From the NCBI GenBank assembly GCA_018266575.1, contig JAFEAE010000017.1:186001-250000 (forward strand): a DNA stretch of 64,000 nt, in the 5' to 3' direction. The notes beneath the pieces are model-generated. The model was not told the origin of the DNA, did no database searches, and saw only the letters and a program-made list of their open reading frames with translations. The translations under genes were made by a program, and so were the position numbers. Positions 52,571-60,436 of the stretch are shown here, piece by piece; positions within the stretch are counted from its first letter, which is position 1; every line of letters begins with the position of its first letter. The DNA is from Bacteroidota bacterium (GTDB lineage Bacteria > Bacteroidota > Bacteroidia > Chitinophagales > Chitinophagaceae).

Positions 52571-53524
52571 TTATTTAATGGAAGAATTGAGGTATTTCAA
52601 AATGCGGATCTCTTTTTCGCTGAGCATGCGCCATTTTCCACGTTGTACATTTTTTTTGGTAAGGCCGGCATACATCACTCTGTCGAGTCCTCTTACATCA
52701 TATCCAAGATGTTCGAAGATGCGGCGTACAATGCGGTTTTTTCCACTATGTATTTCGAGCCCGATCTGCGCTTTATCATTATTATCTGCGTAAGCAATTG
52801 CATCAACATGTGCCGGTCCGTCTTCTAACGTCAATCCCTGAGCGATTTTATCAAAATCAGCTTTAATAAGTGGCTTATCAAGTGTTGCATGATATATTTT
52901 CCGGATCTCGTGTTTAGGATGGGCAAGTTTCTGGGCAAGGTCGCCATCATTAGTCAATAATAAAACTCCGGACGTATTTCTATCCAGTCTTCCTACAGGA
53001 AAAACCCGTTCTTTGGTTGCATTACGGATCAGATCAAGTACTGTTTTTCTTCCTTGTGGATCTTCTGCGGTTGTGATATAATCTTTCGGTTTGTTAAGAA
53101 GTATATATACAAAGTTCACTGTCATGGAAATCTTTTTCCCATTCACTTTTACCAGGTCGTTTGCAGAAACTTTTGTTCCCGGTTCGGTAACGGGTTTGCC
53201 ATTTACCGTTACCTTTCCTTCTTTGATAAGTTCCGCTGCGTCCCGCCGGGAACAGATCCCGCTGTGAGAAATGTATTTGTTGAGAGGGAGAAGAGGTTGG
53301 TTGTCGGTTGTCGGTCGTCGGTTTTCGGTCGTCGGCTGGCGGCGATCATCTGAGGTCTGCCGTCTTTCGTCCGACAACCGTTTTCTTTTCTCTTCAAAAT
53401 GCCTTTCTATTGCTTCTTTGCGGGCTTTTTTTTCCGCTTTCTTTTCTTGTTTGAATTCTTCTTTAATAGCGCTGTTCCTTTTCTTATTAAAGAACTTGTT
53501 GAAGTTGTCTGTTTTTCTTTTCAT
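52571..53524 (-). CDS. RsuA/RluB-family pseudouridine synthase with S4 domain and basic N-terminal extension
   Basis: A 317-residue protein. Residues 1-75 are a highly charged extension (FKQEKKAEKKARKEAIERHF, then an Arg/Asp/Thr-rich stretch), residues about 80-140 an S4 RNA-binding domain (LNKYISHSGICSRRDAAELIKEGKVTVNG), then the synthase domain with the catalytic Asp in VGRLDRNTSGVLLLTNDGD and GLEIHSGKNRIVRRIFEHLGYDV. RluB modifies helix 80/89 region uridines in 23S rRNA. The Arg-rich stretch at residues 49-75 is a translated 7-bp array. Start 53524 (MKRKTDNFNK) is preferred to 53584, which lies in an inverted-repeat loop. Confidence 0.9.
   Translation of the reverse strand: MKRKTDNFNKFFNKKRNSAIKEEFKQEKKAEKKARKEAIERHFEEKRKRLSDERRQTSDDRRQPTTENRRPTTDNQPLLPLNKYISHSGICSRRDAAELIKEGKVTVNGKPVTEPGTKVSANDLVKVNGKKISMTVNFVYILLNKPKDYITTAEDPQGRKTVLDLIRNATKERVFPVGRLDRNTSGVLLLTNDGDLAQKLAHPKHEIRKIYHATLDKPLIKADFDKIAQGLTLEDGPAHVDAIAYADNNDKAQIGLEIHSGKNRIVRRIFEHLGYDVRGLDRVMYAGLTKKNVQRGKWRMLSEKEIRILKYLNSSIK
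53300..53378. repeat. Inverted 7-bp-period arrays inside a pseudouridine synthase gene
   Basis: Arm 1 (53300-53341): six units with exact 7-bp period (GTTGTCG twice, GTCGTCG, GTTTTCG, GTCGTCG, GCTGGCG). Arm 2 (53344-53378): GATCATC, TGAGGTC, TGCCGTC, TTTCGTC, CGACAAC, again period 7 and inverted (CGGTTGTCGG against CCGACAACCG is perfect). Both are read in frame on the minus strand as residues 49-75. Confidence 0.85.
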
Positions 53525-53557
53525 AATGTATTGCTGTTTTACAACAGTAGTGGTAAA

Positions 53558-53617
53558 GGTATGCCATACTTTTTGTTCGTTCATGAAAGAATGTCTTTGT
53601 TAAAAGTATGGCATACC
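53558..53617. repeat. Perfect 16-bp inverted repeat upstream of the RluB-like gene
   Basis: GGTATGCCATACTTTT (53558-53573) and AAAAGTATGGCATACC (53602-53617) are exact reverse complements with a 28-bp spacer. Each arm also contains the near-palindrome GTATGCCATAC. It lies in the region just upstream of the pseudouridine synthase start, so it may be a double operator or a small mobile palindrome. Confidence 0.75.
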
Positions 53618-53645
53618 TCGTGCAAAAAGCTGCGAAGATACTCAA

Positions 53646-53680
53646 TAAAAAAGGCAAAAACAGTTTTCACTGCTTTTGCC
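53646..53680 (-). terminator. Terminator after the Spy-like gene
   Basis: On the minus strand GGCAAAAGCAGT and ACTGTTTTTGCC form a 12-bp stem with one mismatch around GAAA, followed by TTTTTT. Confidence 0.8.
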
Positions 53681-53709
53681 AATCTAAAACTAACTGCCAC
53701 GACCTGTTT

Positions 53710-54483
53710 TTATTTTGCCCCGAACCTGTGCTTATGCATGTTCTCCATTTCAGTAACCTGTTCCGGGGTAAGTACTGATTTAATAGCTTCTTTTTGTTTT
53801 GCCATCAGCGTTTTTATTTGTTCCATTTTCTGGTCACGCATCAGGTTATCATTTTCGCGTATTGATTTTATCTGCGCTCTTGTATTTTGTTCCTGCGATT
53901 TGATTGTTGCCGCCTGTTGATCTGTTAGCTTCAAATGAATTTTCATTCTTTCCAGGTGAGCTGCAGCCATTACCTGTGCATTTTCCTCACGCTGCTTTTT
54001 CCATTCTGCCATTTTATTTTTTTGTTCAGGAGTCAGCAAATCCTGCAATTTATTTTTCTTTTCTTTTTGCAGCGCTAACAACTGTGCTTTGTATTCACGT
54101 AAGGTGAGGTTATCATTTTTATAAAGATCAGATGACTTCTTGTGATATTCTCTATTGATCGCTTCCATTTGTTTTCTTTGTTCGGGAGAGAAATGCATTC
54201 TTTCCATTTCACCACCAAACCGGTCATGCCTTCCAAAACGATTGAAGCGATCTCCTCTACCTTCGCCACGGCCGAAACGGTTCATTGCTTCGCCACGGTT
54301 CCTGTCGAAGTTTTGGAAATTATGCCTGTGTAAACTATCATGATTGCCCTGGCGGTTCCAATCATGATAAGCGTGACGATGATGTAAAGTATCTGAAGGA
54401 ATATTATTGTCGTTGCCCGTTGTTTGCGCATGAACTGCAAACGCCATAAAAACGAGCGAAAGAATCGTTGCTGCCTTTTTCAT
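53710..54483 (-). CDS. Spy/CpxP-like periplasmic protein with His/Arg/Gly-rich segment
   Basis: A 257-residue exported protein with a signal peptide (MKKAATILSLVFMAFAVHAQ). Residues about 30-95 are rich in His, Arg, Asn and Gly (HHRHAYHDW, RGEGRGDRFNRFGRHDRFGG), suggestive of metal binding or disorder. Then come three LTxxQ-type elements: FSPEQRKQMEAINREY, LTPEQKNKMAEWKKQ and LTDQQAATIKSQEQ plus LTPEQVTEMENM, within charged amphipathic helices as in Spy/CpxP chaperones. A role in envelope stress or metal tolerance is possible; the exact function is unknown. Confidence 0.75.
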   Translation of the reverse strand: MKKAATILSLVFMAFAVHAQTTGNDNNIPSDTLHHRHAYHDWNRQGNHDSLHRHNFQNFDRNRGEAMNRFGRGEGRGDRFNRFGRHDRFGGEMERMHFSPEQRKQMEAINREYHKKSSDLYKNDNLTLREYKAQLLALQKEKKNKLQDLLTPEQKNKMAEWKKQREENAQVMAAAHLERMKIHLKLTDQQAATIKSQEQNTRAQIKSIRENDNLMRDQKMEQIKTLMAKQKEAIKSVLTPEQVTEMENMHKHRFGAK

Positions 54484-54600
54484 ATTTTATTTGTTTACCG
54501 CTGTGAGACCGGATAAAAACAAAGACGTTTAAATATTGCATTGCCCAAATACCTATAAATAATATGTATTCACCGAAATATTGTTAATGAAGGAGGAGAA

Positions 54601-55644
54601 TCAATCCTTATTCGCCAATTGCCCGCAAGCTGCATCAATATCTTTTCCGCGGCTTCGGCGCAAACGTGCATTCACTTTATTTTTTTCGAGGTGTTTCATG
54701 AAGAGGTTAACCGTTTCATCGTCCGGTTTTTGAAATCTTGCGGCATCGATAGGATTGTATTCAATAATATTTACCAGGTCAGCCGGAACCTGGCGATATA
54801 TCTTTACCAATTCATCTGCGTCTTGTTGTGAGTCGTTGAAATCTTTAAAAAGAATATATTCAAAGGTGATCTCGTTGCCGGTTAATTTATAAAAATAATT
54901 CAATGCCTCTACCAATGATTTGATGTTATTGGTATCGTTGATCGGCATGATCTCATGGCGTTTGTTATCATTGGCTGCATGCAACGATAATGCGAGTTTG
55001 AATTTTACCTGGTCATCACCAAGCTGCCTGATCATTTTTGCAACACCTGCGGTAGAAACAGTGATGCGCCTTGGGCTCATTCCTAATCCATCAGGGGAAG
55101 AAATGCGTTCGATGGCTTTCAAAACATTTTTATAGTTCAGCAATGGTTCGCCCATACCCATAAAAACGATATTGGATAATTTTTTTTCATACACACGCTC
55201 GCATTGCTGATTGATCAATACCACTTCATCATATATCTCATCAAAATCAAGATTGCGTTTTCTGTCCATATAGCCTGTTGCGCAAAATTTGCAACTCAAT
55301 GAACATCCGATCTGTGAAGACACGCAGGCTGTTTTGCGTTCATCAGTAGGAATAAGAACGCCTTCTACCAAATGATTATCGAAAGTTTTAAAACGGCTTT
55401 TTATAGTTCCGTCTGCGCTGTATTGTGTGGCATCAATTTTTAATGCGGGAAGAGAGAATTCTTCACTTAATTTATTGCGCAGGTCTTTGCTGAGATTGGT
55501 CATGGCATCAAAACTATGTGCATGCTTTAGCCAAAGCCATTCCCAAACCTGTTTTACGCGAAATTTTTTTTCGCCGATATTCTCAAAATATTCTTCGATC
55601 TCGCAGAGGCTTAAATGCCTGATATTTTTTTTAGCCGTTTTCAT
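54601..55644 (-). CDS. rlmN: Dual-specificity RNA methyltransferase RlmN
   Basis: A 347-residue radical SAM enzyme that methylates C2 of A2503 in 23S rRNA (and A37 of some tRNAs). The N-terminal helical domain (KFRVKQVWEWLWLKHAHSFDAMTNLSKDLRNKL), the cluster motif CSLSCKFCATGY, the VFMGMGEPLLNY segment, and a C-terminal DIDAACGQL containing the methyl-carrying cysteine are all seen. ATG 55644 (MKTAKKN) is chosen over a TTG three codons upstream. Divergent from the thiolase gene across a 7-bp array hairpin. Confidence 0.95.
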   Translation of the reverse strand: MKTAKKNIRHLSLCEIEEYFENIGEKKFRVKQVWEWLWLKHAHSFDAMTNLSKDLRNKLSEEFSLPALKIDATQYSADGTIKSRFKTFDNHLVEGVLIPTDERKTACVSSQIGCSLSCKFCATGYMDRKRNLDFDEIYDEVVLINQQCERVYEKKLSNIVFMGMGEPLLNYKNVLKAIERISSPDGLGMSPRRITVSTAGVAKMIRQLGDDQVKFKLALSLHAANDNKRHEIMPINDTNNIKSLVEALNYFYKLTGNEITFEYILFKDFNDSQQDADELVKIYRQVPADLVNIIEYNPIDAARFQKPDDETVNLFMKHLEKNKVNARLRRSRGKDIDAACGQLANKD

Positions 55645-55660
55645 GAAATGCAAAGATAAG

Positions 55661-55783
55661 TATGAGCTATGAGTTATGAAGTATGAGTTATGAGTTATGA
55701 ATTGTGATCAAAATTCAGGGAAACTGTAAAAACCTCAGTACATGGTAGTTAAAGAACTCATAATTCATACTTCATAACTCATA
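55661..55783. repeat. Inverted 7-bp-period arrays in the rlmN-thiolase divergent gap
   Basis: Arm 1 (55661-55702) has six TATGAGT-type units in exact 7-bp register. Arm 2 (55756-55783: ACTCATA, ATTCATA, CTTCATA, ACTCATA) is inverted; about 29 positions pair with one internal mismatch. The loop is about 53-60 bp. This is the longest near-perfect stem of the family in the window. Confidence 0.87.
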
Positions 55784-55793
55784 CCTAACAAAT

Positions 55794-55801
55794 TATATTT
55801 G
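55794..55801 (+). promoter_or_regulatory. Candidate -7 box for the thiolase gene
   Basis: TATATTTG fits TAnnTTTG and lies 15 bp before the ATG, just beyond arm 2 of the array pair. No -33 box at the usual spacing; that position is occupied by the array. Confidence 0.35.
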
Positions 55802-55816
55802 CATGAATAATTTTTT

Positions 55817-57016
55817 ATGAAAGCTTGTTATATAATAGATGCTGTTCGTACGCCGATCGGGAAATATGGTGGCGCATTATGTATGCTAAGGCCCGATGAC
55901 CTGCTGGCGCATGTAATAAGATCGCTGCTGCAACGCAATCCCGGAATTGATGTAAATGCCATTGAAGATGTGATTGCCGGAGATGCCAACCAGGCAGGTG
56001 AAGACAACCGTAATGTGGCACGGATGGCGGCTTTGCTGGCAGGCTTACCTGTAACTGTTGCAGGCAATACAGTCAACCGTTTGTGCGCAAGCGGCATGCA
56101 ATCGATCATGGATGCTGCACGTGCAATTATGTGCAATGAAGGCGAATTGTATATTGCCGGTGGTGTTGAAAGCATGACACGTGCCCCTTTTGTGATGGCA
56201 AAATCTTCTCACGCATTTAACCGCAATGCAGAAATTTTTGATTCAACGATCGGATGGAGGTTCATGAATAAAAAACTTACGGAAAAATATCATCCCTATT
56301 CCATGGGGGAAACGGCAGAGAACGTAGCAAGGCAATGGAAAATATCCCGTCATGCGCAGGATGAATTTGCATTGGCAAGCCAGGAAAAATATTTTGCTGC
56401 GTTAGAAAAAGATTTATGGAAATATGAAATTGCACCAATAGAAATTTTAGGAGGCAAGGAAGAAAAAATATTTTTTGAAAAAGACGAACATCCCCGCAAA
56501 ACTTCGATGGAAAAACTGGCGGCACTGAAACCTGCATTTAAAAAGGAAGGAACGGTTACTGCGGGAAATTCGTCTGGCATCAATGATGGGGCTGCCGCAT
56601 TATTATTAGCAAGCGAAGAAGCTGTTGTGAAATACAATTTAAAGCCGATGGCAAAAATTGTATCGATGGCCGTTGCGGGAGTTGATCCGGCAATTATGGG
56701 AATTGGCCCTGTTCCTGCTACTCAAAAAGCATTACAACGGTCAGGCATAACCGTAAATAAATTAGGCCTTATTGAATTGAACGAAGCATTTGCATCACAG
56801 GCAATTGCTTGTATCCATGATTTAGGGTTGGATATAGAGAAAGTAAATGTAAATGGCGGCTCCATTGCGATCGGGCATCCGTTAGGTTGTAGTGGTTCAC
56901 GAATTACAACCACCCTTGTGCATGAAATGAAACGGCGCAATGCTAAATATGGATTGGCTACGATGTGCGTTGGTGTGGGACAAGGTTCTGCGCTTGTTGT
57001 CGAGTTGGTTAATTGA
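55817..57016 (+). CDS. Acetyl-CoA C-acyltransferase (thiolase)
   Basis: A 399-residue cytosolic thiolase with VNRLCASGMQSIMDAA (acylated cysteine), GGVESMTRAPF, the loop domain, NGGSIAIGHPLGCSGSRI (active-site His) and ATMCVGVGQGSALVVE (second catalytic Cys). It opens CYIIDAVRTPIGKYGGAL. It condenses or cleaves 3-oxoacyl-CoA; the group includes FadA, PaaJ/PcaF and acetoacetyl-CoA thiolases. The absence of an adjacent FadB/FadN or Paa gene leaves the pathway open. Length is standard. Confidence 0.92.
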   Translation: MKACYIIDAVRTPIGKYGGALCMLRPDDLLAHVIRSLLQRNPGIDVNAIEDVIAGDANQAGEDNRNVARMAALLAGLPVTVAGNTVNRLCASGMQSIMDAARAIMCNEGELYIAGGVESMTRAPFVMAKSSHAFNRNAEIFDSTIGWRFMNKKLTEKYHPYSMGETAENVARQWKISRHAQDEFALASQEKYFAALEKDLWKYEIAPIEILGGKEEKIFFEKDEHPRKTSMEKLAALKPAFKKEGTVTAGNSSGINDGAAALLLASEEAVVKYNLKPMAKIVSMAVAGVDPAIMGIGPVPATQKALQRSGITVNKLGLIELNEAFASQAIACIHDLGLDIEKVNVNGGSIAIGHPLGCSGSRITTTLVHEMKRRNAKYGLATMCVGVGQGSALVVELVN

Positions 57017-57041
57017 ATCGATTTTATTTCTATTGCTATTC

Positions 57042-57111
57042 GTTCTTTTTTGCTTCGCCAAAAAAGAACCAAAAAAGGCGACCAGAGAACGATATACAGC
57101 CCGTTCTCTGG
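57042..57111. repeat. Two consecutive perfect hairpins after the thiolase gene
   Basis: GTTCTTTTTTG, loop CTTCGC, CAAAAAAGAAC (57042-57069) and CCAGAGAACG, ten-base loop, CGTTCTCTGG (57082-57111) are both perfect. The first has the look of a dispersed hairpin repeat common in this phylum (my recollection, not checked). They lie in the 200-bp convergent gap with hisS and could terminate either gene. Confidence 0.65.
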
Positions 57112-57218
57112 AGGAGCTCGATTTAGCTTTTGTACTACTGTGGTGAAAAACAGTTGTTCCCTGATCGCTTCATTAATAGCAAGAAACATTTTGCAATAGC
57201 ACAATAGTCTTATCTAAA

Positions 57219-58604
57219 TCATTCAATCTCTTTAACTATCCAATTTTTTTCCCAATCAAATTCAACAAGCTCATCTTGCTTAATAATTTTCTGTTCCCCA
57301 GTTGCTAATTTTTTTATATTACAGGTTCTTTCTCGCAATTCTTTGTCACCTATAATTACTATGAATGGAATATTTTTCTTATCTGCATATTTGAACTGCT
57401 TGTCAAATTTTGCAGTCTCGTGAAATAATTCTGATGAAATATTATTTTCCCGCAGTTGCTGCATCAATGAAAATGCAATTTTACTTTCAGCTTCGCCTAA
57501 ATTAAAGAACAAAACTTTTGTTCCGGTATAAATTGCTTCCGGGAACAATTTCAATTCTTCCATCACATCATAAATACGGTCGACACCAAATGAAATACCA
57601 ACGCCGGGAATATTGGGCACACCGAATAAACCGGTAAGATCATCATAACGGCCGCCGCCGCCAATGGAACCAATAGAAACATTCTTTGCTTTCACTTCGA
57701 AAATAATTCCGGTGTAGTAGTTGAGGCCGCGGGCCAGCGTGAAATCAGCTGTTAGCTGTGAACTGCGAGCTGCGAGTAATACAAATTCAAGTTCTTCAAT
57801 TCCTTTTTTCCCGGTTATATTTTCTCCTAACAAATTCTTTAGTTGGCTTAATCGTTCAACATTACTTCCATTAATAGAGAGATATTTTTCAATGATAGAA
57901 ACCTGATCTCCATTCAATCCTCTTTGTGATAGTTCTTCTTTAACTTTATCAATTCCTATCTTATCTAATTTATCGATCGCAACAGTAATATCTGTAAGTT
58001 TATCAATGGTTCCGCAAGCTTCTGCGAGTGCAGTTAATATTTTCCGGTTGTTGATTTTTATTTCAACATCAATTCCTAATCTTTTAAAAACATCTGCATA
58101 AATATTTGCAAATTCAACGTCGCTTAATAAAGAATTGCTGCCAACCAGATCCGCATCACATTGATAGAACTCCCTATAACGCCCTTTCTGCGGGCGGTCT
58201 GCACGCCACACAGGTTGCATTTGATAGCGCTTATACGGGAACGTTAGTTGCCCGTGGTTCATCGCCACATAACGGGCAAAGGGAATGGTGAGATCGTAAC
58301 GCAATGCACGTTCAGTAATGCCGGGAACATTTTTTCCTTCTAACACTTTTTCAAAATCTTCCTTTGCTTTTTGATGTTTCGAAGGATTATCCAATCCGTT
58401 ATTCAATATTTTAAAGATCAGCTTATCCCCTTCTTCCCCATATTTTCCCATTAATGTTTCCAGGTTTTCCATGGCCGGTGTTTCCAACGGCTGAAATCCG
58501 TACAGCTCAAAAACATTTTTAATAGTATTGAAAATATAATTGCGTTTGCGAACAACTTCTGCTCCAAAATCCCTTGTGCCTTGTGGTAAACCCGGTTTGC
58601 TCAT
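57219..58604 (-). CDS. hisS: Histidyl-tRNA synthetase
   Basis: A 461-residue class II synthetase that charges tRNA-His. Motif 1 region (SKPGLPQGTRDFGAEVVRKRNYI), motif 2 (RYQMQPVWRADRPQKGRYREFYQCDADLVG), the histidine-specific LARGLNYYTGIIFEV and motif 3 (GVGISFGVDRIYDV) with a C-terminal anticodon-binding domain are complete. A four-unit 7-bp array is translated at about residues 277-286, just before the LARGLNYYTG motif, where families show variable length. It precedes hisS-independent LMW phosphatase by one base in transcription order (that gene lies upstream). Confidence 0.95.
   Translation of the reverse strand: MSKPGLPQGTRDFGAEVVRKRNYIFNTIKNVFELYGFQPLETPAMENLETLMGKYGEEGDKLIFKILNNGLDNPSKHQKAKEDFEKVLEGKNVPGITERALRYDLTIPFARYVAMNHGQLTFPYKRYQMQPVWRADRPQKGRYREFYQCDADLVGSNSLLSDVEFANIYADVFKRLGIDVEIKINNRKILTALAEACGTIDKLTDITVAIDKLDKIGIDKVKEELSQRGLNGDQVSIIEKYLSINGSNVERLSQLKNLLGENITGKKGIEELEFVLLAARSSQLTADFTLARGLNYYTGIIFEVKAKNVSIGSIGGGGRYDDLTGLFGVPNIPGVGISFGVDRIYDVMEELKLFPEAIYTGTKVLFFNLGEAESKIAFSLMQQLRENNISSELFHETAKFDKQFKYADKKNIPFIVIIGDKELRERTCNIKKLATGEQKIIKQDELVEFDWEKNWIVKEIE
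57749..57776 (-). repeat. 7-bp-period array inside hisS
   Basis: Four exact-register units (CTGTTAG, CTGTGAA, CTGCGAG, CTGCGAG on the plus strand). On the coding strand they read in frame as part of LAARSSQLTAD. No inverted partner is seen. Confidence 0.75.
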
Positions 58605-58605
58605 A

Positions 58606-59079
58606 TTAATCCTGTGTATTCTTTAATGTATATTTTTCGATGATCTTATCGCATGCTTTTTCTATCATCTCATAAACGATGTGGTAGCCCGGCTCCGGCC
58701 CGTACCACGGATCCGGGACTTCTTCATTTTTTCCGGGGTTCAATTCGTTCATCAGCAGCTCTGTTTTTTCTTCAGCAAATTTTCCTCTGGCAATCCGTTG
58801 CATTTCTTCAACCACATCTTCTGCCATTGCATAAATTTTATCGAAACGCTGAAAATCTTCCGTTACAAATTTTCGTGCACGTTGTTTGCTGATTTCAACG
58901 CCATGTAACCTCGCTACTTTTTGTGATAAAGGATGTGGCGCTTCGCCAACATGGTAACCATTTGTACCGGCACTGTCGATATACCATTCCAAACCAGCCT
59001 GTGCAGCTTTATGCTTAAGGATGCCTTCTGCCAGCGGGCTGCGGCAAATGTTTCCGAGGCAAACCATTAAAATTTTCAT
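58606..59079 (-). CDS. Low-molecular-weight protein-tyrosine phosphatase
   Basis: A 157-residue cytosolic phosphatase. The P-loop is at the very start (MKILMVCLGNICRSPLAEG, CX5R with the usual N and S), and the general acid Asp is in VPDPWYGPEPGYHIVYEMIE. It could dephosphorylate tyrosine kinases of capsule or other pathways, or arsenate-like anions less likely. The stop precedes the hisS start by one base, so the two genes form a tight unit on the minus strand. Confidence 0.93.
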   Translation of the reverse strand: MKILMVCLGNICRSPLAEGILKHKAAQAGLEWYIDSAGTNGYHVGEAPHPLSQKVARLHGVEISKQRARKFVTEDFQRFDKIYAMAEDVVEEMQRIARGKFAEEKTELLMNELNPGKNEEVPDPWYGPEPGYHIVYEMIEKACDKIIEKYTLKNTQD

Positions 59080-59093
59080 GGCGCAAAGTTAAG

Positions 59094-59171
59094 GTGTAAG
59101 GTTGAAAGGTTGAAGGTGTAAGTTGCAATTTACCTCAGCATACCTTATACCTTAAGCCTCTTACCTTTCAC
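59094..59171. repeat. Inverted 7-bp-period arrays in the phosphatase-tonB divergent gap
   Basis: Arm 1 (59094-59122: GTGTAAG, GTTGAAAG, GTTGAAG, GTGTAAG; one unit is 8 bp) and arm 2 (59144-59171: CTTATAC, CTTAAGC, CTCTTAC, CTTTCAC) are inverted relatives with lower pairing than at other loci. Arm 1 begins 15 bp before the phosphatase start codon. Confidence 0.7.
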
Positions 59172-59253
59172 CATTTATGGAATCTTCTTTGTTGCGAATC
59201 TTATTAGGGACTTGCGCAAGTTCATTTATTCATCAACAAAAAAATCATTTACG

Positions 59254-60075
59254 ATGAAACCTGAACTTATTCTAAAAGCAGATATGCTTGACATTTTATT
59301 TGAAAACAGAAATAAAGAATACGGGGCATACCAATTGCGCAGGCAATATGATAAGCGATTGTATAAATCGCTCGGAATTATCATCACTCTTCTGTTTTCA
59401 TTTGTTATTTTATCACTTTTTAAAAATTATTTTTTTTCAACAATGAACAGATATGTTCCCCCATCAGATACACCTCCAGTAGAGCTTTCCTTAGTTGATC
59501 AATCAAAACCTCCCGTAAAACCAGCGTTCAAACCTGTATCGCCAAGAAGGATCGCAGAGATCATAAATACAATTCCAATAATTACGAAAAGAGAAGTGGT
59601 AAACCAGCCACCAACACAGGAAGAATTAGAAAACAAAATAAGTTCAACCAGAAATGTTATAGGTGATGATCTGAAACCTAATGATGCTATTACTACAAAT
59701 ACAGTCCCGACAGGAGCAGGGCAAGAAACTACAAAAGTAGAAACTGAAGAAACAAAAATACTCAGAACAGCAGAGGTCATGCCGCAATTTCCAGGCGGTG
59801 AGCCAGCTTTGCAACGTTTTCTCATTCGTAATATACGCACCCCCGAAAGTTCGGAACCGGGCGCAAAACTGCGTGTGATGATGCGTTTTGTTGTTGACAA
59901 AGAAGGCAATGTTGTTGATGTGGAAGTGGAACAAAGCAGTGGTAACGATTTTGATAAGGAAGTAATGCGTGTAGTAAAGAAAATGCCGCAATGGAAAGCG
60001 GGGATGCAAAATGGAAAGAATGTATCGGTATATTTCAACCTGCCGGTTGTACTGGAAGTTCCCGATGAAAATTAA
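59254..60075 (+). CDS. TonB-family energy transducer
   Basis: A 273-residue inner-membrane protein. The cytoplasmic start MKPELILKADMLDILFENRNKEYGAYQLRRQYDKRLYKSL is typical of Bacteroidota TonB; one helix (about residues 42-65), a Pro-rich periplasmic linker (PPSDTPPVELSLVDQSKPPVKP) and the C-terminal TonB domain (MPQFPGGEPALQRFLIRNIR; VDVEVEQSSGNDFDKEVMRVVKKMPQWKAG) follow. It passes proton-motive energy from ExbBD to receptors such as the one at the left window edge. ExbB/ExbD are not in the window. Start 59254 is chosen; TTG 59212 would add 14 residues. Confidence 0.92.
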   Translation: MKPELILKADMLDILFENRNKEYGAYQLRRQYDKRLYKSLGIIITLLFSFVILSLFKNYFFSTMNRYVPPSDTPPVELSLVDQSKPPVKPAFKPVSPRRIAEIINTIPIITKREVVNQPPTQEELENKISSTRNVIGDDLKPNDAITTNTVPTGAGQETTKVETEETKILRTAEVMPQFPGGEPALQRFLIRNIRTPESSEPGAKLRVMMRFVVDKEGNVVDVEVEQSSGNDFDKEVMRVVKKMPQWKAGMQNGKNVSVYFNLPVVLEVPDEN

Positions 60076-60199
60076 AATGTAATTAGAATAAAATTAAAAT
60101 AACATTAAACAATTTTAATAATGATGAAAACATAAAAGTAATAGCTGTTTTTCGGTGTTATTCTGTAAATTGCCCATTCCATAAACAAAATATTCATTC

Positions 60200-60436
60200 A
60201 TGCAAAATGAGGAACAGAACAAGCGCACCAAAGGTTACATTTTGATGCGTGCCATAATGGATTATGGAATGGGTATAATGATCCTTGGGTTTGGCATATT
60301 TTTTATTATTGCACCGAAACTGGGTTATGCAATCAGGGGTGGCGATTTTTTCCGGTATTTTTTTGCTGTGCTTTGTATTATTTACGGAACATGGCGTATT
60401 TACCGAGGTTACAAAAAAAATTATTTTCGTTCATGA
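60200..60436 (+). CDS. Small two-helix membrane protein in the TonB-PstS cluster
   Basis: A 78-residue protein with a polar N-terminus (MQNEEQNKRTKG), two helices (about residues 22-42, MGIMILGFGIFFIIAPKLGY, and 48-66, FFRYFFAVLCIIYGTWRIYRGY) and a basic end. Its stop overlaps the start of the next gene as ATGA (60433-60436), which implies translational coupling. Function unknown; its fixed place between TonB and the PstS-like lipoprotein is notable. Confidence 0.78.
   Translation: MQNEEQNKRTKGYILMRAIMDYGMGIMILGFGIFFIIAPKLGYAIRGGDFFRYFFAVLCIIYGTWRIYRGYKKNYFRS

Noticed and set aside
53525..53584. 20-residue N-terminal extension of the RluB-like synthase
   Set aside because: It would be encoded largely within a 16-bp inverted repeat and its loop; the ATG at 53524 with a basic start is more plausible.
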